Shown here: positions 1 through 8,300 of the stretch, one piece after another
How positions within the stretch are numbered: the first letter of the stretch is position 1
Layout: every line of letters begins with the position of its first letter
NCBI RefSeq assembly: GCF_009696175.1
Contig: NZ_VUMM01000022.1
Span: 1 to 32,158, forward strand
Source of the DNA: Floccifex porci
GTDB taxonomy: Bacteria; Bacillota_I; Bacilli_A; Erysipelotrichales; Erysipelotrichaceae
Reading direction: 5' to 3'
DNA length: 32,158 nt
Made by a program: the position numbers and the translations under genes
Notes under the pieces: generated by a model
Told to the model about the DNA's origin: nothing
What the model saw: the letters and a program-made list of their open reading frames with translations, nothing else
Databases searched by the model: none

Positions 1-34
1 AAAGAAGAAACATCAAAAAGAAATGATTATAGAA

Positions 35-74
35 GAAATAAAAAACAACCCAAACCAAAGTGGAATGGGTTGTT
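35..74 (-). terminator. Intrinsic terminator, minus strand
   Basis: A perfect 9-bp inverted repeat (44-52 with 66-74, arm AACAACCCA) has a 13-nt loop. Read on the minus strand it is followed by a run of six U, then AUUUC. It would end transcription of the remnant at 106-258 or read-through from the exporter operon. On the plus strand the stem has no U-tract behind it. Confidence 0.7.
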
Positions 75-105
75 GATCGATGAGATTTTTAAATATTTCC
101 CATGT

Positions 106-258
106 CTACTTGACTAGGGTTGTATCATTCTCCTTTTTGAAGAAAATCCTTTTTAATGACTGAAAATTAAACAGACAGCTCATAACTTTTACATAGAGTT
201 TCATTACCTCATGCACTTTTGTTTTCACAAGATCTTCAATCTCTTTCTTTAAAGTAAC
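106..258 (-). pseudogene. 51-codon open remnant of an unrecognised gene
   Basis: On the minus strand a frame opens just after an in-frame TAA and runs 50 codons to a TAG at 106-108. It has no convincing start codon or ribosome-binding site. Its composition looks like protein, with a charged amphipathic start (VTLKKEIEDLVKTKVHEVMK) and a basic, aromatic tail. It lies between two terminators that both face the minus strand, so it was probably the 3' end of a separate gene. I do not recognise the family. A degraded transposase or a phage-type gene is possible, but nothing seen proves either. The remaining sequence between 75 and 318 shows no other gene. Confidence 0.4.
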
Positions 259-317
259 CGATTATTAAACGCATGAATTTATAATTATATTGAATTCACA
301 ACCTTCTCTGTAAGAAG

Positions 318-355
318 AAAAAAAATAAGAGACAAGCTACTTTTCGCTTGTCTCT
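318..355 (-). terminator. Intrinsic terminator of the MMPL operon
   Basis: A 10-bp perfect stem (328-337 with 346-355, arm AGAGACAAGC) has an 8-nt loop. On the minus strand it is followed by a U-rich tract with a run of eight or nine U. The stem overlaps the last codons and TAG stop of the secreted heptad-repeat protein, so it closes the two-gene operon directly. Confidence 0.93.
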
Positions 356-2634
356 TTTGTACGGTATACATATCTTGTACTGACTTGTGATGAATCTGGA
401 CATCCTGAAAAACTCTTATACGTTTCATTTAAATTCTGAATAGAATGCATAACCTGCTGCAATGTATTCAATTCTTCTTCCGTCAGATCCACTTTTTCTT
501 TCAATACATCGATTCCCTGTTCTTTGAACTGGTTCTGTCCTTCGTTTAAAGCTTTGGCTCCTTCATTCAAAGCATCGAAAGCTTCTTCTAAAGATTCCAA
601 TCCATTTGCCATCTGTTTAAATGCTTCCTGTTGACCTGCAAGCAGATCTGTTGCTTCCTTTAACTGACCGGCACCCTGATTTAAACGATCGTTATTTCCT
701 GTCAATTGCTCCATTCCCTGTTTTAACTGGTCCAGACCATTCTGACTGGATTCCTGCAGTTCTTTTAATTTTTCATTTAGCTGTTTTGAACCTTCATATA
801 TTTGAAGGGATCCATTATATAATTGTTCAATCGATGGTTTTAACTGATTGAGTGAAAGCTGTAAAGTCTGAATGGAATCACCTGCAACTATAGTTTTTAA
901 AGAAGTGCAGATATCAAGTGCCTGCTGTATATCTTTTTGCAGATCCTGCATTGCCTGTAAAGACTGACTTATATTTTTACTCATTGAGGCAATGGATTGA
1001 TTTAACTGTGATAGCATAGTATTCAGCTGTTCAAATTCTACTTCCATTGTTTCCAATGTCTGCAAAGCAGATAGATTCTGAATCTGTAATATCCTTTGTT
1101 TCTGTGCTTCTAATTCATTGATTTTTGCATCAATTGAATCCGTATTCTGCAAATCCGCTTTGGATTCCTCTAAAATTTGTATACTCTGATCCACTGTCTG
1201 AATCATCTGTTGTCTGATTTCATTTATCTGTTCATTCATATTTGAAATCTGTTCATTATTTTCCTTGATTCTCTGATTATTCTGACCTTCTTTTGAAAGA
1301 ATCGACTGTTCCAGTAAAGTTAACTGCTGCTGCATTCCATTCATAGCTTCTAAAGCAGATGCACTCTGATTTAACCCTTCCTGCAGCTGTTTTAAAACCT
1401 GAATATCTTTTTCCAGAGTGTGATCCATTTCATTCATTTCATCAATGGAATACTGCAATGTTTTATTGATTTCATTTGTATCCATATTCTGTAAAGAATT
1501 GTTCAATTGATACAATCCTTGTGAAAGCTGGTAAGACCCCTTTACAATTCCCTGATCCATTGCGTTTTCAATTTGAGAAGTTCCTTGTGGAATGGCATAC
1601 AGCATATCCAGTCCTGCATTCATTGCACTGGCTCCATTTGTGTATTGCTGGATTGACTGCTGCAGATTCTGCATTCCATTATCCAGTACAACAAAGCCAT
1701 CAGCCAATGAACGAATCTGATTTTTAGAAGATGTCAGTGGCTGGCTTTTTTCTTTGATTTCACTGGTTCCTTCGTATAAAGATTGAGAACCTTCTACCAG
1801 TTCATTTTGTGCATTGACCAGTTCATTGATTCCATTACTTAAATCGGATAAGGAAGATATATTTCCCAGCTGAGAATCTAAATCAAAATCACTGGTCATC
1901 CCCATCATAATAGATTCCAAATGAAAGTCTTTAACATCGGCTTCAACAATTACCTGATCGGTAATATTCAGCTGGTCGTTTATTTTTGAAAGCCCTGCAC
2001 TTTCCAGCGTTTCTCTTAATCCAGGAATGTTCACAAATGCCAGCATTTCGTTGGTTCCATCGTTAATGATCTTTCCCTGATCGCATTTTACATTTGTATA
2101 AACGCCAGTTTTCAGATCCAGAAGCCCTCCTAACAAATAAGAAGGATGAACAACAATAGATTTCCCACCTATATTTTGCGTTTCTGTCTGGGTATTTTCA
2201 AAAGTAAATACCATTTTCAGATGTCCATCTTTTCCTTCTAATTCTTTTTGTGAATATTCTTTACCATCCATAAAATATTGAATCTGAATGGAAACAGGCA
2301 ATGGCTGATGACTGGTTCCCTGATAATATACATCGTTTCCATCTACATTCCAGGTATATACGTTTCCATTTTTTTCAGGGGCTTCATTTGTCTTGCTGTT
2401 TTCAACATCCTCTAAATTTAATTCTTCACTTATATTTTCAATTCCATCTTCATCGTGAATCCAGCTGGATACATTCGTATTCTCAATGCTTCCATCGGGA
2501 TTTAAAACCGTAAAGACTGTTTCTGTTTTTTCTGTTGGATTATCCTGCTGAGCATAGACAGGAAAAAATGAAGTGGATACAGCGGTGCACAACAATGCAC
2601 TTCCTATCATTCTTAAAGTTTGTTTTGTTTTCAT
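337..2634 (-). CDS. Secreted coiled-coil heptad-repeat protein, partner of MMPL exporter
   Basis: The 765-aa protein begins with a signal peptide: basic MKTK, a hydrophobic core at residues 9-26, and a signal peptidase I site after VYA near residue 28. Residues 30-250 form a globular part. From about 260 to 740 it is long Gln/Asn-rich coiled coil with many xxxLxxG heptads (such as LNEGAKALNEGQNQF), as in YhgE/Pip-type and MMPL-associated proteins. Unlike YhgE/Pip it shows no C-terminal membrane segments, so it is probably released or surface-associated. Its ATG overlaps the transporter's stop (ATGA) and an AAGGAG site precedes it, so the two are translationally coupled. A role as an extracytoplasmic adaptor or as cargo of the transporter is inference. 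Confidence 0.8.
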   Translation of the reverse strand: MKTKQTLRMIGSALLCTAVSTSFFPVYAQQDNPTEKTETVFTVLNPDGSIENTNVSSWIHDEDGIENISEELNLEDVENSKTNEAPEKNGNVYTWNVDGNDVYYQGTSHQPLPVSIQIQYFMDGKEYSQKELEGKDGHLKMVFTFENTQTETQNIGGKSIVVHPSYLLGGLLDLKTGVYTNVKCDQGKIINDGTNEMLAFVNIPGLRETLESAGLSKINDQLNITDQVIVEADVKDFHLESIMMGMTSDFDLDSQLGNISSLSDLSNGINELVNAQNELVEGSQSLYEGTSEIKEKSQPLTSSKNQIRSLADGFVVLDNGMQNLQQSIQQYTNGASAMNAGLDMLYAIPQGTSQIENAMDQGIVKGSYQLSQGLYQLNNSLQNMDTNEINKTLQYSIDEMNEMDHTLEKDIQVLKQLQEGLNQSASALEAMNGMQQQLTLLEQSILSKEGQNNQRIKENNEQISNMNEQINEIRQQMIQTVDQSIQILEESKADLQNTDSIDAKINELEAQKQRILQIQNLSALQTLETMEVEFEQLNTMLSQLNQSIASMSKNISQSLQAMQDLQKDIQQALDICTSLKTIVAGDSIQTLQLSLNQLKPSIEQLYNGSLQIYEGSKQLNEKLKELQESSQNGLDQLKQGMEQLTGNNDRLNQGAGQLKEATDLLAGQQEAFKQMANGLESLEEAFDALNEGAKALNEGQNQFKEQGIDVLKEKVDLTEEELNTLQQVMHSIQNLNETYKSFSGCPDSSQVSTRYVYRTKETSEK

Positions 2635-4697
2635 ATTTCTTCTCCTTTCGGCCAGTTCTTTGTCGTCTTTTCAATAAAAGAATGAAAACAGATCAACAAA
2701 GAAGGCAGCACAAATAAAATGCTGATCACTGAAATCAAGGCACCTCGTGCCAATAAAATAACTAAGCTTTTAATCAGATCCATCTTTGTCACAAATGAAA
2801 CACCGATACAGGCTGCAAAGAAGGAACATCCGCTGGTAATAATGGATACAGAAGATTTCTGTATCGCAATCTGAATAGCCTGGTGTACCGTGGCTCCTTT
2901 TTTTAATTCTTCTTTGAATCTGGTTGTCATCAGAATCGCATAATCAACAGTAGCCCCTAACTGAATGGTTCCGATTACGATTCCGGCAATAAATGGAAGT
3001 GTATTGCCTGTGAAATATGGCAAACCCATATTGATCGTTATCGCAAATTCAATGGATAAAACCAGAATCACTGGTAAAGCGATAGATTTAAAGGTCATAG
3101 TGACAATCAAAAAGATTAAAATAACGGACAGTATATTAACCACTTTAAAATCAATATTGGTTGTTGTGATTAAATCTCTTGTCATACTTCCTTCTCCACC
3201 AATTAATGCATTCTTATCGTATCGCTTTAATATGGCATCCATCTGATTCAGCTGGTGATTCAATTCTTTCGTAGCCGCTTTATAATCGCTGTTCACGATA
3301 ATCATTTTCTTGCCTGCATTCTGAAAGATTTCTTTTATGATCTGTGGCTTAAAAGAATCTGGAACACCTGGTCCTACAAATTCTTCATAAGCCAGCACAT
3401 TGGTAATACCATCTAATTCTTTAATTTCATCACATAAACTCTGTATTTCCTTAGTTTTTAGGTTTTCATCCACAAACAGAAAGTTTGTTGTAGTCATATC
3501 AAACTTTTCTTTTAACTGATTTGTTCCAATAACGCTGGCAAAATCTTCAGGCATACCAGAAATCAGATCGTAATACTGTTTTGTATGTGACTGTCCATAA
3601 AGAAAAGGAATAAAGACAATCACAAAAACAATCAGGATCTTTTTATAATGATTCACAATAAATCCAGGTAAACGTTTTAATTCATTGATCAAAGTTTTAT
3701 GTTTGTATTTTTCAATCGGCTTATCAAAGAGCATCAGTAAGCTTGGCAAAATAAAGATTGTGGACAAAACCCCTAATACAACTCCTTTTGCCATTACAAT
3801 TCCGATATCCTTTCCCAATGTCAGCTGCATAACACACAATGCCAGAAAACCGGCGATTGTTGTGATCGAACTGGAAGTAATTGACGTAAAAGTCGCATGA
3901 ATGGCTTTTGCCATTGCTTTTTCATTGTCCTGATTCTTTTTTTCTTCCTGGTATCGATGCAGCAGGAAAATGGAATAATCTAAAGTCACTGCCAGCTGAA
4001 GTACAACCGCTAACGCCTTGGTAATGTAACTGATCTGTCCTAAAAAGAAATTGGTTCCAAAATTATATACAATTGGAAAAATCATTCCTAACAGAAACAC
4101 AAATGGAGCGACTGTACTTTCCAGTCCCAGGAACAAAACAATCATACATAAAACGATTGCGATCAAAGCATAAACAGGGGTATCGTGTTCTGTCAGATTT
4201 TTTGTATCTTCACTAAGTGCTGACATCCCTGCCAGAAAACAATCCTTTTTTGTATACTTTTTTATTTTTGAAATGGCCTTCATTGTCTTTGGTGAAGAAG
4301 TAGGCTCATCAAAGGTAACAATCAGCATCGTAGCATCTTGAGAATAAATCATTTTCTGAATGCTTTCAGGAATAGCCTGTCCAGGAATGGACAAATCCAG
4401 AACGTCATCTCTCCAGATTACCTTTTTTACTCCTTCAATCTTCTGAATGTCTTTCTTTATTTTCGCAACTTCTTTATCTTCTTTTCCATTCACAATCAGA
4501 AAATCCACACTGGCCAGATTATAGTCTTCCAGTACCTTCTGTGCTTCCATCGATTCAGCAGAAGAAGGCAGATAAGACAACAAATCATAATTTATGCCCG
4601 TCTTAAAATATCCGATTACGCTGACAAACAACAATACAATGGCAGCCACCAGTATTTTATTTCGATATTTTACGATTTTCTCAGCAAAATTTTCCAT
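2631..4697 (-). CDS. MMPL-family RND-type exporter
   Basis: The 688-aa membrane protein has the two-fold RND/MMPL layout. One N-terminal helix (about 13-33) precedes an extracellular loop of about 140 residues and a bundle of helices (about 175-320). The same pattern repeats from about 350. The family's charged intramembrane motif occurs in both halves: LDYSIFLLHRY near 238 and VDYAILMTTRF near 582. The proton-relay aspartates are thus present. Members move lipids or amphiphilic drugs out using the proton gradient; the substrate here is unknown. The start has AAAGGAG ten bases upstream. The operon has one partner downstream and is divergent from a TetR repressor whose putative operator overlaps its -35 box. 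Confidence 0.9.
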   Translation of the reverse strand: MENFAEKIVKYRNKILVAAIVLLFVSVIGYFKTGINYDLLSYLPSSAESMEAQKVLEDYNLASVDFLIVNGKEDKEVAKIKKDIQKIEGVKKVIWRDDVLDLSIPGQAIPESIQKMIYSQDATMLIVTFDEPTSSPKTMKAISKIKKYTKKDCFLAGMSALSEDTKNLTEHDTPVYALIAIVLCMIVLFLGLESTVAPFVFLLGMIFPIVYNFGTNFFLGQISYITKALAVVLQLAVTLDYSIFLLHRYQEEKKNQDNEKAMAKAIHATFTSITSSSITTIAGFLALCVMQLTLGKDIGIVMAKGVVLGVLSTIFILPSLLMLFDKPIEKYKHKTLINELKRLPGFIVNHYKKILIVFVIVFIPFLYGQSHTKQYYDLISGMPEDFASVIGTNQLKEKFDMTTTNFLFVDENLKTKEIQSLCDEIKELDGITNVLAYEEFVGPGVPDSFKPQIIKEIFQNAGKKMIIVNSDYKAATKELNHQLNQMDAILKRYDKNALIGGEGSMTRDLITTTNIDFKVVNILSVILIFLIVTMTFKSIALPVILVLSIEFAITINMGLPYFTGNTLPFIAGIVIGTIQLGATVDYAILMTTRFKEELKKGATVHQAIQIAIQKSSVSIITSGCSFFAACIGVSFVTKMDLIKSLVILLARGALISVISILFVLPSLLICFHSFIEKTTKNWPKGEEI

Positions 4698-4729
4698 ATC
4701 TCTTTTGCTCCTTTCCCATATCGTCTGGA

Positions 4730-4758
4730 AGTATAATACTAAAATGACTTATAGTCAA
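4730..4758 (-). promoter_or_regulatory. Promoter of the MMPL operon
   Basis: Read on the minus strand: TTGACT (-35, 4753-4758), a 17-bp spacer, then TATACT (-10, 4730-4735). It lies 33 bp upstream of the MMPL start. The -35 box is part of the palindromic operator at 4745-4757, so a bound repressor would block RNA polymerase. Confidence 0.8.
4745..4757. promoter_or_regulatory. TetR-type operator O1
   Basis: The palindrome TGACTTATAGTCA has the form TGAC-N5-GTCA and overlaps the -35 region of the MMPL promoter. The same form recurs at 4810-4822, 65 bp away. Two matching palindromes in one divergent intergenic region, beside a tetR gene, make this the likely binding site. Binding is inferred. 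Confidence 0.7.
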
Positions 4759-4809
4759 TATTTTTTTATATTTGTCTTAAATCTTTTGTAATGTTATTTA
4801 AATTTAGTA

Positions 4810-4822
4810 TGACATTTGGTCA
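4810..4822. promoter_or_regulatory. TetR-type operator O2
   Basis: The palindrome TGACATTTGGTCA has the same TGAC-N5-GTCA form as O1. It ends six bases before the -35 box of tetR, a position suited to autorepression. Confidence 0.68.
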
Positions 4823-4827
4823 TTTAA

Positions 4828-4855
4828 TTGAATTATTATCTAAATTATGTATAAT
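4828..4855 (+). promoter_or_regulatory. Promoter of tetR, giving a leaderless start
   Basis: TTGAAT (4828-4833), a 16-bp spacer and a perfect TATAAT (4850-4855). The transcription start expected about seven bases beyond the -10 box falls on or next to the ATG at 4862. No Shine-Dalgarno sequence is present, so the mRNA appears leaderless. Confidence 0.65.
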
Positions 4856-4861
4856 AAAATT

Positions 4862-5467
4862 ATGAAGAAAAAAGTAATCGAAAATAAAATACAGAAAGAA
4901 AACCGTTTATTAAGTGCCGCCTTTGAATTGCTTACAGAAAATGAAATTCAAAAAGTATCAGTAAATGATATTGTGAATAAAGCCAATGTTGCTAAAGGAA
5001 CGTTTTATTTATATTTCAAAGATAAATATGAAATAAGAGACATTCTGATTCAAAAAGAAACCAGAAAATTATTTCATCAGTCTATTGAAGAACTGAATCA
5101 GAATGATATCCGTGATTTTGAAGATCGTATTATATTTATTATCAATCATGTGATCCTTCAATTTCAGATGCATCCTGAAATTCTTAACTTTATTAAAAAG
5201 AATTTATCCTGGGGCTTATTTCAATCTACTTTAAATGAAGCTTTAAATCACGACACTTATGATTTAATTGAAATCTTTAAAAAAGATGCAAGCAGTGCTC
5301 ATTATACATATAAGAATCCAGAAGTAATCTTATATATGATCATCGAACTGTCAGGCAATACGTGTTATGATGCCATTGCCCGTAAAAAACCTTTAGATAT
5401 TGAAGAATATAAGCCATATTTATTTGATGCGATCCGTGCTATTCTTCAGACTGGAAAAGAATCTTAG
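4862..5467 (+). CDS. TetR/AcrR-family transcriptional repressor
   Basis: About 201 aa. The N-terminal HTH (residues about 10-55) carries the family pattern VSVNDIVNKANVAKGTFYLYF with a following KDKYEI. The C-terminal ligand-binding and dimer domain is variable. I place the start at 4862 because an in-frame ATG at 4847 lies between the -35 and -10 boxes and has no ribosome-binding site. The gene is divergent from the MMPL operon and shares an intergenic region with two TGAC-N5-GTCA palindromes, so it probably represses both directions and is released by an export substrate. The ligand cannot be told from sequence. Confidence 0.9.
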   Translation: MKKKVIENKIQKENRLLSAAFELLTENEIQKVSVNDIVNKANVAKGTFYLYFKDKYEIRDILIQKETRKLFHQSIEELNQNDIRDFEDRIIFIINHVILQFQMHPEILNFIKKNLSWGLFQSTLNEALNHDTYDLIEIFKKDASSAHYTYKNPEVILYMIIELSGNTCYDAIARKKPLDIEEYKPYLFDAIRAILQTGKES

Positions 5468-5541
5468 GATTTTTTTTCGTATTATAAAACCAGGAAGAAA
5501 AATATCCTGGAAAATATAGAATTGTATAGTTATCATGAAAA

Positions 5542-5569
5542 GTCAGGATATAATATTCCTGGCTTTTTT
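5542..5569 (+). terminator. Intrinsic terminator after tetR
   Basis: A 7-bp stem (5542-5548 with 5557-5563, one G-U pair) is followed by TTTTTT. A related 6-bp hairpin, CCAGGA...TCCTGG, lies just upstream at about 5490-5510 and could form a competing fold, because its arms are complementary to the same sequence. Confidence 0.8.
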
Positions 5570-5608
5570 GTGCTAAAAAAGTGCTAAAATTTGCGAAATT
5601 ATGTGAAA

Positions 5609-5635
5609 TTAGCACTTTACTTGAAGTTGTGCTAA
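5609..5635 (+). promoter_or_regulatory. CIRCE-like HrcA operator of the ftsH operon
   Basis: TTAGCACTT, nine bases, then TTGTGCTAA: the exact 9-9-9 layout of the CIRCE element (consensus TTAGCACTC-N9-GAGTGCTAA), with 15 of 18 arm bases matching. It overlaps the ftsH -35 box. Two further half-sites in the reverse orientation precede it: TTGTGCTAA at 5568-5576 and AAGTGCTAA at 5579-5587. The latter pairs perfectly with 5609-5617. HrcA itself is not in the window. Confidence 0.75.
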
Positions 5636-5648
5636 TTTGTTGTAAAAT
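5621..5648 (+). promoter_or_regulatory. Promoter of ftsH
   Basis: TTGAAG (5621-5626), a 16-bp spacer and TAAAAT (5643-5648). The -35 box lies in the spacer of the CIRCE-like operator, so HrcA binding would occlude it. AGGAGG at 5661-5666 precedes the ATG at 5673. Confidence 0.7.
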
Positions 5649-5672
5649 GTATCCATATTCAGGAGGTTTTTT

Positions 5673-7526
5673 ATGAACAAGAAAAAACGGAGCTTTGCAC
5701 AATGGTATCTGATCTTTTGTGTTGCTCTTCTAATAATTGATTTTATAGTGATTCCCCTTGTGAGCGATGCTCGAATCAAAGAGACAACTTATTCTGAGTT
5801 TTTAACGTATATTGAACAGAAAAAAGTAGAGGAAGTTCAGATTGAAGACAGTCAGATTTATTTCACAATTGAAGGAAACGATAAGACTTATCAGACAGGT
5901 CAGATGAACGATCCGGATTTAGTCAATCGATTGAATGAATCCGGTGCTCAATTTAAACAGGTGATTCCAAAACAGACCAATCCATTTTTGTATTTCTTAT
6001 TGACCTTTATGTTGCCAGTCATTGTACTAGGATTCTTATTTTCAAATTATATGAAGAGAATGAGCAAACGAATGGAAAACGATCAGATGTCTTTCAACCA
6101 GGGTGGTTTTGGATTTGGGAATTTATCTAAGTCCAATGCCAAAGTGTATGAAGGAGTTAAAACAGGTAAAACCTTTAATGATGTAGCTGGTCAGGAAGAG
6201 GCAAAAGAGAACTTAAAAGAAGTGGTGGATTTTTTAAAGAATCCAAAAAAATATGAAGAAATAGGAGCCCAGCTTCCTAAAGGAGTTTTACTGGTGGGTC
6301 CTCCTGGAACCGGAAAAACGCTTTTGGCTAAAGCTGTTGCTGGAGAAGCCGGTGTCCCTTTCTTTTCCATTTCCGGTTCTGAATTCGTGGAGATGTTTGT
6401 GGGCCGAGGAGCCGCAAAAGTTCGTGATTTATTTAAACAGGCTCGAGAAAAAGCACCTTGTATCGTATTTATTGATGAAATTGATACCATTGGTAAAAAA
6501 AGAGATGGTTCCGGTTTATCTGGAAACGATGAAAGAGAACAGACTTTAAACCAGCTGTTAGCCGAAATGGATGGTTTTGATGGTTCAAAAGGAGTTGTTT
6601 TGTTGGCGGCTACCAATCGAGATGAAATCTTAGATCCAGCTTTGACACGTCCAGGTCGATTTGATCGAAGAATTCCGGTGGAATTGCCAGATTTAAGAGG
6701 ACGTGAAGAAATATTAAGATTACATGCCAAAAAAGTAAAATGTTCCGATGATATTAATTTTAATGTCATTGCCCGTGCCAGTGCAGGCGCATCCGGAGCG
6801 GAACTGGCCAATATCGTTAATGAATCGGCATTGCTGGCCATTCGTGACGATCGTAAAAAAGTACTGCAGAAAGATATGGAAGAAGCCATTGAAATTGTCA
6901 TTGCCGGAGAACAGAAAAAAGGAGCGGTCATTTCCACTCATGAAAGACTGATTGTAGCTTATCATGAAATTGGTCATGCGTTAGTGGCTGCCAAATGTAA
7001 ACACACCGCTCCGGTTCATAAAATTACGATCATTCCTCGTACCAAAGGAGCTTTGGGATATACGATGCAGGTGGAAGAAAATCAGCAGAATTTATTATCA
7101 AAAGAAGAAATCTACCAGAAAATTATGGTCTATACAGCTGGACGATGTGCCGAAGAACTGGTTTTCCATTCCATTACTTCTGGTGCTTCTAATGATATTG
7201 AACAGGCCACGAAACTGGCTCGTATGGCCATTACTCGATTGGGAATGAGCGATCAGTTTGGTATGGTGGCTTTAGAAACGATGCACAATCAGTATTTAGG
7301 TCAGGATACCACTTTAGCCTGTTCCAATGAAACGGCCACACAAATTGATAAAGAAGTGGTACAATTGATAAGAAAAGCGCATGATGAAGCGTATGCGATT
7401 CTGGAAGAGAATAAAATGAAGCTTCATGAGCTTGCAAAATATTTATATGAAAAAGAGACCATCACTGGAGATGAATTTATGTATATCTTAAATAAACCAG
7501 TGGAAATAGGAGGTCCAAAAGAATAG
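5673..7526 (+). CDS. ftsH: ATP-dependent zinc metalloprotease FtsH
   Basis: The 617-aa, membrane-anchored AAA+ protease degrades misassembled membrane proteins and unstable regulators. Order: TM1 (about 10-32), a small extracytoplasmic domain, TM2 (about 105-125), then the AAA module. Walker A is GPPGTGKT near 209. Walker B is VFIDEID. The pore loop region is MFVGRGAAKVRDLF, and the SRH arginines lie in TRPGRFDRR. The M41 peptidase domain has the zinc site HEIGH near 431. Length is normal for the family, though the C-terminal tail is short. The gene has its own promoter and a CIRCE-like operator, and is followed nine bases later by a J-domain gene whose ribosome-binding site overlaps its stop codon. 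Confidence 0.98.
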   Translation: MNKKKRSFAQWYLIFCVALLIIDFIVIPLVSDARIKETTYSEFLTYIEQKKVEEVQIEDSQIYFTIEGNDKTYQTGQMNDPDLVNRLNESGAQFKQVIPKQTNPFLYFLLTFMLPVIVLGFLFSNYMKRMSKRMENDQMSFNQGGFGFGNLSKSNAKVYEGVKTGKTFNDVAGQEEAKENLKEVVDFLKNPKKYEEIGAQLPKGVLLVGPPGTGKTLLAKAVAGEAGVPFFSISGSEFVEMFVGRGAAKVRDLFKQAREKAPCIVFIDEIDTIGKKRDGSGLSGNDEREQTLNQLLAEMDGFDGSKGVVLLAATNRDEILDPALTRPGRFDRRIPVELPDLRGREEILRLHAKKVKCSDDINFNVIARASAGASGAELANIVNESALLAIRDDRKKVLQKDMEEAIEIVIAGEQKKGAVISTHERLIVAYHEIGHALVAAKCKHTAPVHKITIIPRTKGALGYTMQVEENQQNLLSKEEIYQKIMVYTAGRCAEELVFHSITSGASNDIEQATKLARMAITRLGMSDQFGMVALETMHNQYLGQDTTLACSNETATQIDKEVVQLIRKAHDEAYAILEENKMKLHELAKYLYEKETITGDEFMYILNKPVEIGGPKE

Positions 7527-7535
7527 GAGGAATCC

Positions 7536-8300
7536 ATGGTTCAAGATCCCTACCGTGTTTTAGGAATTGATAAAAATGCGACAGAAGAAGAAATAAAAAA
7601 GGCTTATCGAAAAAAGGCAAAAGAGTGTCATCCCGATCTGCATCCTGATGACCCAGATGCCCAGCAGAAGATGAATGAAGTCAATGAAGCTTATGATATG
7701 TTGAAAAATCCGGATAAATATAGGCAGCAGACTTACACTCAGACGTATTCCAATCCTTATCAGAATACGTACCAGTATGCCGACTTCACGGATTTCTTTT
7801 CTTCGTTTCAGAATCAGAGAACCGTCGAAATGCCTCAAATCGAGCCCAATGACAGTCCTGAAATCCAAAGGATCATATTATTGATCCAGAAACAACAATA
7901 TAAACAGGCATACAATGCTCTGTCACAGTTTTCTATCGATACAAGAACCGCTCGCTGGTATTACTTATTTGCCATTGTCTGCATTGGCTTAGGCTACAAC
8001 CAGAACGCCAAAGAATCCATCGAAAAATGCGTTCGTTTAGAACCAGGGCGTCAGGATTATCAAAGAGTGTATCAGACATTGCATGCCCAGAGCTATTCCA
8101 ATCCATTCATGAATCAGAGAATGTATACGTATACTTATCATAGAAGACATTCCATCTTATGGTATTTTATCGTGATTCAGTTTGTGATGTGGTTATTACA
8201 GGCAATATTATTTGGATTGGGTGGAAGAAACCAGGCACCATCCACTCCTTATGACCAGTATGAACAATATTATAATGGAGAGAACAATGAACAAGTTTAA
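7536..8300 (+). CDS. Membrane-anchored J-domain/TPR protein
   Basis: 254 aa. Residues 4-70 are a J domain with HPD at 32-34, which stimulates ATP hydrolysis by DnaK. The Gly/Phe and zinc-finger regions of true DnaJ are absent. A Tyr/Gln/Asn-rich linker (about 75-100) is followed by TPR-like helices (about 105-175). One hydrophobic segment (about 207-228) near the C-terminus should tether it to the membrane. It is translated from AGGAGG that overlaps the ftsH stop. Being co-transcribed with FtsH behind a heat-shock-type operator, it may bring DnaK to membrane substrates; that link is inference. Confidence 0.88.
   Translation: MVQDPYRVLGIDKNATEEEIKKAYRKKAKECHPDLHPDDPDAQQKMNEVNEAYDMLKNPDKYRQQTYTQTYSNPYQNTYQYADFTDFFSSFQNQRTVEMPQIEPNDSPEIQRIILLIQKQQYKQAYNALSQFSIDTRTARWYYLFAIVCIGLGYNQNAKESIEKCVRLEPGRQDYQRVYQTLHAQSYSNPFMNQRMYTYTYHRRHSILWYFIVIQFVMWLLQAILFGLGGRNQAPSTPYDQYEQYYNGENNEQV

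Noticed and set aside
1-76. Short plus-strand frames running in from the window edge
   Set aside because: Both frames open from base 1 end within 120 bases, lack family motifs, and overlap a minus-strand terminator.
4338-4736. 132-codon plus-strand frame over the start of the MMPL gene
   Set aside because: Antisense to conserved coding sequence, and it would run through the MMPL promoter.
6191-6937. 248-codon open frame antisense to ftsH
   Set aside because: It is the complement of the highly conserved AAA domain, its composition is Ser/Pro-rich shadow sequence, and it has no ribosome-binding site.
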